Shown here: positions 1 to 11,680 of the stretch, one piece after another
Numbering within the stretch: the stretch's first letter is position 1
Layout: each line of letters begins with the position of its first letter
NCBI GenBank assembly: GCA_028023455.1
Contig: JAQFVV010012420.1
Span: forward strand, 1,922,001-1,986,000
Source: Epiperipatus broadwayi
Lineage: Eukaryota; Onychophora; Udeonychophora; Euonychophora; Peripatidae
Reading direction: 5' to 3'
Length of the DNA: 64,000 bases
Made by a program: the position numbers and the translations under genes
Notes under the pieces: model-generated
What the model was told of the DNA's origin: nothing
What the model saw: the letters and a program-made list of their open reading frames with translations, nothing else
Database searches by the model: none

Positions 1-1388
1 AATTAGAGTGAAAATTATCATTACAGCTAAAATGGGAGACTGCAGTAACTGAAAATCTCATTATCATAAGGTAAAAATCTAATTAGCACATTGATAAAAT
101 CTGAAATTATGTAGTCTCCTGTATCTCCTTTTATCTATAATAACCATTGAGGGAAAAGAATTATTACTACCTGTTGTCTTTCACATAACTTTACAATGCA
201 TAATCTGGAGAAACCTTAAAACTGTCTTACAGCCACTTTTTTTTAAAAAGATTCAAATCTATAAGTTAATAAAGTGTTAAATTATAATTCTAATGCTATG
301 ATAAGAGAAAATGTATTAAAATTAAAAGGCCTTTAATTGCATATTAATATTAACTTTAATATTTGCTATTAATGGTATTACTATCCTTATTCTTTTTATA
401 GTTTTTTTAAAAAAAAGAATATATTCAGGTTAGAAAATAATAATATATATCTAACTGAAAGTCAATTTAAAAAAAAGTTTTAAAAAATATTTTGATATTA
501 ATTATAAATCTTTTGAGAGAAACTAATATTCTGAGCGACTGAAATAAATTAAATATATATTTAAAGAGAATTTAATAAAATAAAGCTATTAGTTTCATGC
601 AGTTTTTATGGGGGGGGGGGGGGTAGAGGAGGTAAATTTGCACTCATTTCTTTAAGTAGATAATGTTATTCTACTTTTATAATCATTTTCCTAATAAATC
701 TGATAATACAAAATATAATGAATATAATTTTCTATTCGTAATTTTTAGATTTCATAGTATATGAGAAAATAATTGATTTTGTAAGCAAATTAATTCTCTA
801 GAAGTTCAAGGAAAATTATTTTCCGTTGTTTGAAGATCATAAAAGTATAGATTGAGAAAATTCAAAAAATCCAGATTATTTAATTCCTTTTAAATTTGCA
901 TATGATAATAATGACACCTTATGACTTATAATCAAATATTCTACTAAATGAACGAACTCAGACTCAAAATAGGTTTTAATAATAATAATAATAATAAAGA
1001 AATCTTCATAACAGAAAGCATTTGATTATAAATAAATAGAATAAAATTAATTACCGTATTTTTATTTTTTTTAAATTAAAATTTATAATATAATACTTCC
1101 CAATGAATAAATTCTCCATTAAAAATTTAACTCTCAACAAAAACAATTTCAATAACTGCCATACCGTAACGACTACTAGAAGATTGAAATAATGTCCAAG
1201 CAACGTAATAAAATCCTAAAGTTTTTATGTCTTCATATTATTAGGATCCACAGTGTTATTACAGGATTTCTCCGATAGGGAGGACTAATGATTAACATCT
1301 TATGGAACAATGTTGTAAATCTTTTTGTTTTATACTTTTATATAAATAAAGATTTTTTCCTGCTATATCTAAACATTATATCCGTTTA
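1..1388. other. AT-rich non-genic DNA
   Basis: No gene, splice-flanked open frame or recognisable element was found. The stretch is dominated by A/T runs, short (AT)n tracts and an (AAT)n tract near 980. The only compositional anomaly is the G homopolymer at 610-623, listed separately. Confidence 0.6.
610..623. repeat. Poly(G) tract, 14 bases
   Basis: Fourteen consecutive G residues in otherwise AT-rich DNA. It is one of several G homopolymers in the window (also about 18939-18952, 18965-18987, 33487-33496 and 60719-60726). Such tracts can form G-quadruplexes and are prone to length error in sequencing. Confidence 0.9.
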
Positions 1389-2278
1389 GGTACTGTGGTA
1401 TTAGAGCTGCGACATGAACAATTATAATCGTTTAATCATTAAATTAATTAGGTTATTAAATCAAAAACATATTTTAAAATCTACCTTTAAAAAAAAAAAA
1501 AACAATTTAACAGTAAAAAAATACGAAAAGCATTAATGTGAAGATAGTTAAAATGCGTGTTTAAATCAAATTGAGTGTGTGTTTGCACGTGCATATTCTG
1601 CATAATCTATTTTAATACATTGTACAGGCTTACACCTGCATTTATATATGTAATATATGCGGGATTCGAACTCAGACTTTCACAGGACCAACAACTCTCA
1701 GTGCCATCTTATATTGCTGATTCACCTGATCACACACATGTTGAAAAGATAAATAATCAACCAATATACATATTTCGTGCTAAACCAGCACTCATCAGTT
1801 GGTTCAGATTACCATCTCCACACATATATACAATTAGTACTCAGCTTTATATTAAGATAACCAATCTTTATACTTTAATGAGTGCTGGTTTAGCACAAAA
1901 TACGTATATTGGTGATTATTTATTTTTTCAACATGTGTGTGATCAAGCGAGTCAGCAATATAAGATGGCACTGAGAGTTGTAGGTCGTGTGAAAGCCTGA
2001 GTTCGAATCCCGCATATATTACATATATAAATATAGGTGTAAGCCTGTACAATGTATTAAAATAGATTATGCAGAATATGCACGTGCAAACATACACTCA
2101 ATTTGATTTAAACACGCATTTTAACTATTCTTCTCATTAATGCTTTTCGGGGTTTTTTTTTTGTTAAATTGTTTTTTTTAATGTAGATTTTAAAATATGT
2201 TTTTGATTTAATAACCTAATTAATTTAATGATTAAACGATTATAATTCTTCATGTTGCAGCTCTAATACCACAGTACC
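1389..2278. repeat. Foldback element, family A copy 1 (890 bp)
   Basis: The left arm (1389 to about 1800) reappears in reverse complement at about 1876-2278, so nearly the whole unit folds into one hairpin with a short loop. The arms open with GGTACTGTGGTATTAGAGC and its complement. Within each arm is the motif GATTCGAACTCAGACTTTCA. This matches family A copies at 11681-12225 and 24601-25411. On the + strand of the right arm it reads GAGTTCGAATCCC, like a tRNA T-arm or Pol III B box. The open frames here (1575-2000 and its mirror on the other strand) are by-products of the palindrome. Confidence 0.85.
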
Positions 2279-2910
2279 CAGTTTTGCTATAACTTACTAT
2301 AACCCTACGTTTTTATCTATGTTTGTATTTTTTGATGCACATCTATTTGGGGAAGGGGGGTACCTTTATTCTTGTTTTTACATTAATATTACTTTTTTTT
2401 TCTAATGTAACCATCTTTAATCAGAAGTCTAAATATACAATATTTTTTTACTTTACACCAATATTTAATTAAATATTCTGCATTTTATAAATATTGAATA
2501 TTTTTATATATATTTTTATCCAAGTCAACTTGCTTGTAAATAGTCATATTGATCTAGCAAGGATCGGTATAAAACCAATAAAATAGCACATGATTCCAGC
2601 TTTACATAATGCTGTTCAGTAGCAATTTGTGTTCTCTCATCACAGTTAAGCCACTTATTGTAAGCTTTAATAAACGATAGCCCAGATGGTAATGCTTAAT
2701 AAATCCATGCTGTCCTATCCAATATACCTAGACTAGTTGACTTTCATCAATGAGGAGCTTTGGATCTAGATGCAATACACGTGTATCTTTATATTATTTT
2801 AAAACTAAAAAAAGATTTTAATTTTTGAATGCTCAAAATAAATAGAATTAGTACAAAGTTAGTATATATATATGAGTAATAATGTCCAAGGCTAAATGGA
2901 TTTGTAAGTA
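2279..2910. other. AT-rich DNA with a family C remnant
   Basis: Mostly featureless. Positions 2716-2775 resemble part of the family C arm at 47.3-48.8 kb (shared words such as GACTAGTT, CTTTCATCAATGAGGAGC and TTGGATCTAG), so this is a decayed fragment of that foldback family. Confidence 0.5.
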
Positions 2911-3089
2911 ATCATTAAAAACCAGTCAAGACTTAAACAATCCCACTATTAGTCAAAAATTTCAAACTGTTGTCAAGGCAACCTCTTTTATTTATTTATT
3001 GTTAAAAAGAAGCTGCCTTGACAACAGTTTGAAATTGTTGATTGATATTGATATTGGGATTGTCTAAGTGTTGACTAGTTTTTAATGAT
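2911..3089. repeat. Small foldback element, family D copy 1
   Basis: Two arms of roughly 75 bases are inverted around a T/A-rich loop at about 2985-3010. The left arm contains AAACTGTTGTCAAGGCAACC; the right contains the complement, TTGCC being partly eroded to CTGCC. The outer ends ATCATTAAAAACCAGTCAAG and TTGACTAGTTTTTAATGAT also pair. A solo arm of the same family lies at 9779-9868. Confidence 0.8.
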
Positions 3090-3113
3090 ATACATTTATG
3101 AAGTTAGTATATA

Positions 3114-4935
3114 TATTGAGCCGGATAGTTTATCCCTGTCGAACGTCACTTTAAAAAATAATAATAATAAAACCAACTTTTGGTTTTATTAAATTTTAAA
3201 AAGAAAGCTATGTAAAAGTTTGTTTATAAAAGTAAGTGTAATGACACACTTACTTAATTCTTTAAAATTTGGTCATTTCTTTTTTTTTTTTTTAATAGAT
3301 TTTAGTTCTAAAATAGTTTTCTTTTACTGTTGGTTTTCTTTTTTAACAAACTTTTAATTGTATTCTTATTCTGATTATAATTAATTTCTAATTATTATTT
3401 TTTTTACTAAGCTGAGACTTGTTTTTAAATATTTGGAATTAATTATAAATAAAATTTACCTTGGAGAGAATCTTTAATTAGAATTAAGACTGGGATAAGG
3501 TTATCTGTGAAAAAAACCACTAATTAAAAAAAATGTTTTGGAAAGATAAGAGTTTTTTTTGTTTAAAAAGAGACCAGGGATTGCAGACAGGAGATTTCAT
3601 CAGCTATGATTACTGCTGCTGCTAGTTAGTTGGAGGCCACTTTTGCATACCAATTTAAAGACTGATTGATTTTTGGTGTGGTTATAATTGCTTCTATGAC
3701 AAACTATATTCAAGGAAGAACTGTCTCGATAGAATTTTCGCCATGTCTGGATAGACCAACTCAAGACGGATCTCGGAGCCAGATCATCCGCTAAATATGC
3801 CTTAAAACATATACAGAAACTGAACCAGCATTGCCTCATGCCTTCTCAACAAAATTGAAACCTAAAGTCTTCACTGGAGTTTACCATGGAGTGAATGCTA
3901 TATATGCCACTGGAAGACATCTGCCAATTTTGAGTTTATATCTCAAGGTAATGTGTTTCATTTATTCTTTCCAGGGTAGAATTTTTGGTCTCAGTTTAAT
4001 CTTAAAAGTAACTTATTTTATTGTATTACTTGTTTATTAAATTTTAAATATTTATAGCATATATTCTGTTTGCTTTTTGTTGTATTTATCGTAGCCATTG
4101 GAATCTTAGTTTTAAGAGTCCAAATTTCTTTTCTATTTTAGTTATCAGAGAGTGTGTTGTGAGATTGTATGTTATATTCCTAATATTTCTTCTGTTTATT
4201 GCACTAACAATTGCTAAATGCTTTGGCAGTTTTCGTAATTTTTTTATTTGCTCACCTGTCCTTAATTTTCATTGTAAGATAATTAATTTCAAATACGTTT
4301 AGTTTGCTGTTCTTGCAAACTTCAAATCTTTTGGCTGGCAGTTTATCATCTTTATTGTTCTGATTTTCTGAAATGAGAGATTTCTTTCTAGATTATGAAA
4401 GATTGTAATCATATTTTTTTTTTTGTATTGTGTGTGAAATGAACCATGTTTGTTTTAAATGCAATATAACATGCAGCAGTCCTGCGACATTACAACATCA
4501 TTAGTTAATAAGCTACTGATAGATTGTCTGCACTGGTTTTTGTTGATTTCCTACTAGACTGTAATTGTTTCCATATCTCTGAATAAGGAAACTAGAGTTG
4601 CTGTTCTTTGCAATTTTATAAATCACCAGCAGGAAGATATTATCCAATCCATTTTTGTTTTTAACTGCATAGGTGAGGGAAATTTTACTGCCAAGGCATT
4701 TAACATTTTCATGTTTGCTGTACTCATGTGCACTCTCTGATAAATATGTGTAATCAAATCTAAGTCAAATTTTTTTTATTCATGGCTAGATTTAACTTTA
4801 TTCTATTGTCCTGACTCTAATAAAATTTACATCTGGTTTAAACTTAATTTGGCTGGCATTGGTCATAATGATTTTGTTTCTCAATTGTCTAAACAATATT
4901 TAAGATTTCTTGTTTCTCCCTGAGTTTAGTCCAGT
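3114..4935. repeat. Interspersed repeat, family E copy 1 (about 1.8 kb)
   Basis: A collinear, diverged second copy lies at 27648-30005. Matching landmarks in order: the start GAGCCGGATAGTTTATCC / GAGTCGGATAGTCTATCC; the ACACACTTACT / ACACATACTCA blocks; GCTAAATGCTTTGGCAGTTT / GCTAAATGCTTTAGCAATTT; TTTTGGCTGGCAGTTTAT in both; GTGAAATGAACCATG in both; ATAAATCACCAGCAGGAAG / ATAAATCACCAACAGGAAG; and CCTGAGTTTAGTC / CCTGAGTCTAGTC at the end. No conserved protein was recognised. The ORF at 3831-4040 is unmatched in copy 2. The class is unknown: a TE or an old segmental duplication. Confidence 0.75.
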
Positions 4936-5060
4936 GCATTCTGGTTCATATATCCTGTCCACCCTTAAAATAAGTGTGACTAATGGTGCTCTTGTGGTCA
5001 GTATATGCGAACCAAAATCTTTTATCCAGTACAATATATACATAAACTTTTTATTTTATT

Positions 5061-5863
5061 TTATGATAAATGCTACAAGAAAAGGCATTCAAATCATCTT
5101 TATCCAGAATTGTCCCTATCCTCTCAATGATTTTAAGCTATGGCTCTCTTCAATGAGGAGCTAGGATACCATATTCAAAATACCAAGTCAATCTAAGCAT
5201 TTATCTAATAGTTAATATTTAAGAAAATCTGAAATTTTCAGACATCTACATGTCTTTAAATTCCTAGCACCTCACTAAAGAGAGTCATAGCTCAAAACCA
5301 GTCTGGGAAGGAGACAATCCTAGATAAAGATGATTTGAATACCTTTTCTTGTAACATTTATCATTAAAAAAGCTTGTTTAGAGTTAATAACACACTCTTT
5401 ATTTTACATATTTGTAAATGCAGGCTATATAAGTCATGTGATATATGACATGATTTTATTACTATTATTAATTTGCTGTTGGGGACTTTAGCTAAATTAA
5501 ATTGCTAAGCCTATTAATATGTATTGTATCTGAATTAAGTTCAGGCTCATGTGACTATTTCAGTTGGAGAGCTGAATTTAAAGACATGTAGATGTCTGAA
5601 ATTTTCAGAATTTCTTTTTAAAAGTTAACTATTAGATAAATGCTTAGCTTGAGTTGGTATTTTGAATCTGGTGCCCTAGATTCTTATTGAAGGAAACCAG
5701 TCTGGAGATGGGGACAATTCTAGGTAAAGTTGATTTGAATGCCTTCTCTTGTAACATTTATCATAAAAAAGCTTGTTTAGAGCTAGCTATTAGCATGCTC
5801 TTTATTTTACATATTTGTAAATGCAAGCTATATAAATCATGTGATAAATGACTTGATTTTTAT
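5061..5863. repeat. Foldback element, family B copy 1
   Basis: The left arm (about 5061-5262) pairs with about 5573-5766: AAAGGCATTCAAATCATC pairs with GATTTGAATGCCTTCTC, and GACATCTACATGTC recurs inverted at about 5583. The spacer and right flank also share a direct repeat (about 5340-5460 and 5740-5863, containing AAGCTTGTTTAGAG and TTTGTAAATGCA). The element is therefore a palindrome with partial internal duplication. It carries the motif TTCAATGAGGAGCTAGG, shared with family C. Confidence 0.75.
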
Positions 5864-6870
5864 TATATATATAATGACTTAGTGACAGCTTCAGCTTTTT
5901 TGAATTATGAAAAGACATGTAAATATAAATTTAATTTTGATCTTGAAAATGTTAAGATTCTTTATGAAGAGAGAAACCATAACAAACGAAAAATTAAGGA
6001 GGCAAAATTCAGCAATCATGGGATGTAATTTGAAGATATTTGCTTTCCTGTTTTTTTGTTTTAATTAAAGGACAGTTAAAAAGGGTTAAGTAATTAACTG
6101 AAAGTAAATCTGTGGATTGTAAGACTGCATGTAATAATTAATTACTATTATATTTATTATATATATGTAAAAGTTGTACAATGCCAAAAAAGGACCTTCA
6201 ATTCATAGAATGTTATTTTGGTTAACATAGTTATGACAGTAAATGAAGCTTAAAATGATAAGTATATATATATATATAATGATATTCTTATTCAATATCT
6301 GTATTTCTTCAAATATATATATACATAATCTTATAATTGAATATTAATAAATACAGAGCTAAATATATGTAAAGTACAATTTTAAAAAAACTTTTATCCA
6401 CTTAGGAGCGCTTTCCACTATCTTCGTAATTTTTGTCAACTAGCACTTCCAAAAACTAACCTTCCCACAATTCCATGATTTTTTACATTTTCTTCCTGTC
6501 TGTTTATATATATATGAAAGAAAACTACCTTTCATACATGCACTTTGAATTGTGAATATTCCTCAATCAATATTTGAAAAATACCACCCTTATTTAGAGC
6601 TTACTTTTAAATAAACCAACAGTTATTGATAGTGTAACCTTTAATCTTGAACTTCTTTTTTCTTTTAAAAATAGTCAGTATAAACAATATTCATCAAAAT
6701 ATAAAATTGGTTTGTGATTTTATATTTTGATGAATATTATTGATAGTGCTGATAACAAAGGGTGATTTTATTAAACCACCACAATTCATAATGCATGAGT
6801 GAAAGTTGCTTTGTTTCCATCTAAATTACATATATATCTAAAAATGCTGTTATTTAATATTTATATATAT
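5864..6870. other. AT-rich DNA
   Basis: No gene recognised. It contains (AT)n tracts at about 6262-6280 and 6313-6324 and the hairpin at 6685-6742. Confidence 0.55.
6685..6742. repeat. Hairpin with 23-base arms
   Basis: CAATATTCATCAAAATATAA on the left pairs with TTATATTTTGATGAATATT on the right around a loop of about ten bases. Isolated; no related copy was noticed. Confidence 0.8.
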
Positions 6871-7752
6871 GAGAGAGTACCCAAAAATACCTGAAATTAT
6901 TCTTTTGAGAGCAAGCACATTATAACACATGTTTCTGTCACTAATTGGTTCTTTTAGGTGCACACTGATAAATCTTTCAGCTATCATTATGAAGTGAAAT
7001 CATGGATGTTGTTGTTAAGTGTTTCTCACTTATTTGTTTATTTTGGAAATGGCTGAAAATTTGGAATAGCATGAAGTTCTGTTTTCTACTAGGGACAATG
7101 GCACGAGGAACAGTTTAATGCCTGAAACAGCTTACAAACAAACTGATCTGGTTAAAGCACAAGTTTATGAGTTGTTTAATGGAAATCTCAAATTCACCTT
7201 TTTTAAAAAAAAGCCTGGTGAGTGAAATTCAATGTCAAGATGTTGCTGGTTTTTTTATGCAAAGGGCATTATTCACTCAGAAATCATTTAAAACAATCAG
7301 GCATTTCACCTACAAGTTCTGAAGCATTTGTATGACCAAAATGTCCTGATTTATGTCAAAGTAGGGAGCACAAGCTTCACCATGATAGTGTGCCAACAAA
7401 CAATGCCTTGAGTATGAAATGATTTTTTAAATAAAAACAGCATGACCCAACTTATCTGTCAGCCATATTCACCAGAGCTCACTCAATGTAAGTTCTTTTT
7501 ATTTCACTGAATGAAAAAATATCTCAAAAGAAAGTTTCATAGACTTGGAAATGGTGAAGAAAAAAACTATGGAGGCATTAAAAGACATTACTTTGCAAAA
7601 GTTTCAGGACTACTTCAAAAAGTGGAAAACACATTTAAACTGATGCACTGTATCAAATGGACAGTACTTTGAAGGTGAGTCAATTTGTAATACTCAAAAA
7701 TAAATATGCTGTTTTTTATTACAAAATTCCAGGAGTATTTGGGTACCCCCTC
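6871..7752 (+). mobile_element. Mariner-like DNA transposon, decayed
   Basis: Terminal inverted repeats are visible. The left end is GAGAGAGTACCCAAAAATAC at 6871; the right end at 7752, read in complement, is GAGGGGGTACCCAAATACTC. TA dinucleotides flank both ends, the mariner target. At 882 bp it is shorter than intact mariners, usually about 1.3 kb. The DNA between the N-terminal and catalytic coding regions appears to be deleted, which argues against activity. Confidence 0.8.
7049..7674 (+). pseudogene. Mariner transposase pseudogene
   Basis: Translated pieces in shifting frames match mariner transposases in order. First is an N-terminal piece beginning MAENLE. Then come a GIIHSE-like segment corresponding to the GVIH box after the first catalytic Asp, and a block resembling HHDNAPAH (seen as FTMIVCQQT with frameshift). 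Last are SPELTQCKFFLF, corresponding to the family's SPDLAPCDFFLF third-Asp motif (the final acidic residue reads K here), and a C-terminal stretch of the type KCFxKWKxRxxxCIxxNGxYFEG. Many stops and frameshifts make it non-functional. Recognition rests on motif order and the mariner-like terminal repeats around it. Confidence 0.72.
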
Positions 7753-8139
7753 ATATATTTACATTGAGATAATCAAACTAAATGTGTAAGATCTAGACCA
7801 TGTACTTGCCATTTGCATATTTGTAATAATAATAATAAAATTAATGACAATAGTTGTATTAAATTCAGAAAAGCAATTGAGATAAAATTACAAAACAAAA
7901 TAGGTAGAACAAAAGAGCAAATTGTTTTAGATAATTCAAATAATTTATATAGTATATATTAAATCTTAATAAGAATAATCATTCATTTTAACTATTAAAT
8001 AATTAGAATTATTTAATAATTTTATAGGTATAAATAGTTTCATTTACTTACAATAAGTATAAATTATTATTTATATAATAATTATATATTGTTATATATA
8101 ACAATATATCTTATTAAATAATCATAGTCTTCTTATACC
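7753..8139. other. AT-rich DNA
   Basis: No gene seen. A self-complementary AT-rich stretch at about 8076-8115 (TATATTGTTATATATAACAATATA core) can form a cruciform. Confidence 0.5.
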
Positions 8140-8343
8140 TTTAAGCAAATAATTTTTATTAATATAATAACAATTTCAACTGTTCCTGGCGTCTTTTTCA
8201 GATCTATAAAAATTCAAATATTATAAAAAAATACAACCAAATTTATATATACATCAATTCAAATATTATAACACTACAATTAAAACTTTTATATACATCA
8301 ATAAACTATCAATCAATTATATATATATTATATATATATATAC

Positions 8344-8374
<31 letters not shown>

Positions 8375-9370
8375 AATCATTTATTATATTATACCACTAG
8401 ATTACTCAATCTTTAAAAGTTTAAAAATAATTTTTAAAATAATTTTAATATTCTCTTTTACTTATACATTTTAATAAAATACTGTTACCTATATATCAAT
8501 ACATCCTCCCTATAAAATTATTTTAAAAAATATAAAACTTAATTTTATATATCATTTATTATATTACATTTTTAATTCTTTAACCTTTTAAATTTAAATC
8601 TTATAAAAACTTTCACATTTTTTAATAACTTATAATTTAAATATTTTTTTTATATATATCCTATAAATACATTTTTTCATAAATACAAATTTCTATTCTT
8701 ACTTTATTCCTAATCTATATTTAATTGTTAATTTTTTTAAAAAATTATTTTTTGGAAAAACTTAAAAAACTTTATTCCTCTATTTCTTTATATACTTATT
8801 AAATTACTATTCCCTTTTCATATCAAGTAACTATCATTTCTAAAACATACATACTTAACCTTACCTATTTATTATCTTACTTACTCATACAGTATTCTAA
8901 TGAGAGGGGGTTACTCATACAGTATTCTAATCCTTAAAAACTTTATCCACTATCAATTCCTACTATTATAAATTTATTATTATATTTTATTTTCATTCCT
9001 TAAACTATCTATAAGTTTAAAATCTTTTATTTCAATCTATTGCTCTACCTTTCCTTTTCCACTAAATTTATTTTACTATCCCAGCACTCTTCTAACTTCC
9101 TTCTTCATCTTCTTTAATACAGCTCTCTGCTATTAGGTGCTGCGCCTACAACCCTCCCCCCCCTTTTATTCAGCCCCCTGAGTTCGCGATTTTTATTTAT
9201 TTAAACAATTTAAATTTTACTTTAAATCTATACTATATTCTGTTTATTCCCTTCACCCTCCTCTCATACCAATATTGTTTTAACCCCTCCCCTATCTCTA
9301 TTAATATTTGGCTTTATTTTTTTTATTAATAATGTCTCTCTTATCTTTCTATCCCTTCTATCAACTGCAT
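8140..9370. other. Strand-asymmetric, G-depleted block
   Basis: The + strand here is built almost entirely of A, T and C. From 8485 to 8726 there is no G at all (242 bases), and most lines to 9370 have zero to three G. C is common, with pyrimidine runs such as CTTCCTTCTTCATCTTC. No coding sequence was recognised on either strand; the complementary strand is A/G-rich. The block includes an (AT)n tract at about 8340-8373 flanked by direct copies of ATACCACTAGAT. Confidence 0.85.
8881..8931. repeat. 21-bp direct repeat pair
   Basis: The same 21 bases, beginning TTACTCATACAG, occur at 8881-8901 and 8911-8931, separated by the only G-rich word nearby (GAGAGGGGG). Confidence 0.95.
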
Positions 9371-9778
9371 AATTTTGTTAAAGAATAGATTCCAAAAATG
9401 AGTATAATTTAAAAAATAAGATATCAGTTTTCCAAATTAAAAAAAAAAGTAATAAACAGAAACAAATAGATAAAAATATACAAACATTACATATTTTACT
9501 TAAGCCTTCAATATTTTTTAAAAAAGTGTATTTAATGAAAAAAAAAATATTGTCCATCTAATTTATATACTTAAGATAAATTTTATTAAAATATGAGTTA
9601 AACTGTTGAAACATTTTTGAAGTGTCAAAAATTAATTTATAATTCTAAAAAAAATAATTAAAAGTTAATGATGGTAGGCATTTACTCGGTGATTGGCATT
9701 TGCTGGTTCATCATAAGTGTTCCATGTTTGATATTAATAAATTTCAGTTGACTAATTTTCTGCTTTTATATATATATA
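9371..9778. other. AT-rich DNA
   Basis: Nothing recognised beyond A/T-rich sequence. Confidence 0.5.
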
Positions 9779-9868
9779 ATCATTTGAAACCAGTCAACAC
9801 TTAGACAATCCCAATATAGATAACAACCGACAATCTCAACTGTTATCAAGGCAACCTTCTTTTGACAA
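9779..9868. repeat. Family D solo arm
   Basis: One arm of the foldback seen at 2911-3089. It shares AACCAGTCAACACTTAGAC, CAATCCCAATAT and CTGTTATCAAGGCAACC. The partner arm is missing. Confidence 0.7.
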
Positions 9869-10567
9869 TATATATTATTATTATTAAGAAAATATTTCAT
9901 AATTTTACTAAAAAATAAGAAAAAAGTAAGAAAATTAAGTATAATCAACAAATTCATGAGCTGTGCAAATGCAGTACTGTATTTTCTCTTCTACAGAGGA
10001 AGAGTATTCTCTCTTTTGTCCCTTTTTATCACTTTTTTGTATCATGAATCACTTTTACAATTCAGATATTTTAGTCTGAATTGAAATCTTAAAATTATTG
10101 AACAAATTTTAGCCATGAAAATTACTCAACATTTTTTTTAAATTAAATTTTCTATGATCAAATTTTTCACAACATATCTCTGCTGTTAAAACCATATATT
10201 GTAATAATAGTGCTGGTGGAAGTTTTGCATAAACACTATGCAAGAAGTTAATAAAAAATTCAATATTTTTATTGACAAAGAATTGTACTTTTAGTATTAA
10301 CAAATAAAAATCTAGAAATATCTTCATTCTTTTCCATGCTGATGAAAATGAAAAAAGAAAAAATATGGCATTCAGTTGAATAAATAAATAAATTAGCAAT
10401 TATTAAGTGTTATCCATTAATTATATTTGTATAATATTTTTTATTAAAATATTTTAAAGCTGATGATGAGAGAATAACAATTATAAAATCATCCATTAAA
10501 GCCTCGCAATTGGGCATCTGCAGTCATATATATACAAAGCCACATATTGGTAGACATTATTTAAGTA
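9869..10567. other. AT-rich DNA
   Basis: No gene recognised. The 96-codon open frame at 10109-10399 (-) has no recognisable motif and the A/T-rich composition of its surroundings. Confidence 0.5.
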
Positions 10568-11472
10568 CACCTGGGTCTTGTTTTATGCAATAGATAGGTT
10601 CCTCAGAAAATGCGCACAAAAGAAATCGCACAAAAATAAACTTAACTTACTTTGAAAAATGGAGGATAGGTTCTGTAATTTCCAGAAATTGGCATAAAAG
10701 CAAAGCAACAAGGAAAAATTACTTTAAAATTCGCATTAAAAAAATAAGAAAATAAAATATGACTAATAAAAAATTTCAAACATTTGAAAAAAAAAAAATA
10801 CAAGACAAACTTTTTTTACTTTTTTTTTTATTAACTATGGTATTTAATTTTACATTTTTTCATACGTATTTTAATCATTACCGCTATTTGATAATATGTG
10901 TTTGTTTGTGAATTGGTAAGAAATCAGATTTGTGACATGATGTACAACTAGCGCCACTTTCAGTCTTGAGCTGTGTTAATGGCTTTCTGTTTTTATATTA
11001 AAAAAAATGAGATTGCAATCAAAACAAAAAGATTATACATTATCATTAGAAGGATTATTTTCAGTTTATAAAATCAATAAAATCTTCATTATTATTTATT
11101 TTAAAAATCTAAAAAAATATTTATTTCTGTTATATCTAACAAAATACATTTTAAAAGTTTAAATTTTTTGAATATTTATTGTGATATTTTTATATGTACA
11201 TAAAAATCTATTATTTACTTATTAGTATAAGTAGGTTATTTACATAGAAGCTAAGATTGTAAATACAGCTTAAAGCCATATCACATTAGCTGCTAATATA
11301 ATGTTATATTTTTGAAAAAAAAAAAGTATTTCAAGTCAAAATAAGTTATTAATAATTTAAATTTCTTGATATCTAATAAATATAGTGAAATATGAAAGAT
11401 ATTAAGAAGAAACATGAATTGCATAATTTCAAAATCGCATTAAAATAATCCGTATAAAATGAGATCCAGGTG
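10568..11472. mobile_element. TIR element, family F copy 1 (905 bp)
   Basis: The left terminus CACCTGGGTCTTGTTTTATG is matched in complement by the right terminus (TATAAAATGAGATCCAGGTG). TA lies next to each end. The interior aligns with copies at 57098-58400 and 59104-60682 (shared words ATAGATAGGTTCCTCAGAAAA, GTAAGAAATCAGATTTGT and TCACATTAGCTG). No transposase reading frame is visible, so this is a non-autonomous DNA element of undetermined superfamily. Confidence 0.8.
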
Positions 11473-11680
11473 TATAACAGAAATTAATGGTAAATATCAT
11501 TAAGTGGAACTAGTGATGCATCAATGGTAATGGTAACAATATTAATTTAAATAATAAAAATAAAAATAAATTAAAAGATATATTAACTACATAGCTAGAT
11601 TTCCATGAATAAATGGCACATATATACATATATAATATTTAAATATATATATATATATTGTCTATGCTAAAGTTAATGTA

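Noticed and set aside
1575-2097. Two similar open frames on opposite strands (141 and 81 codons)
   Set aside because: The two proteins are the same because the DNA is a palindrome. No conserved domain and no sign of selection for coding.
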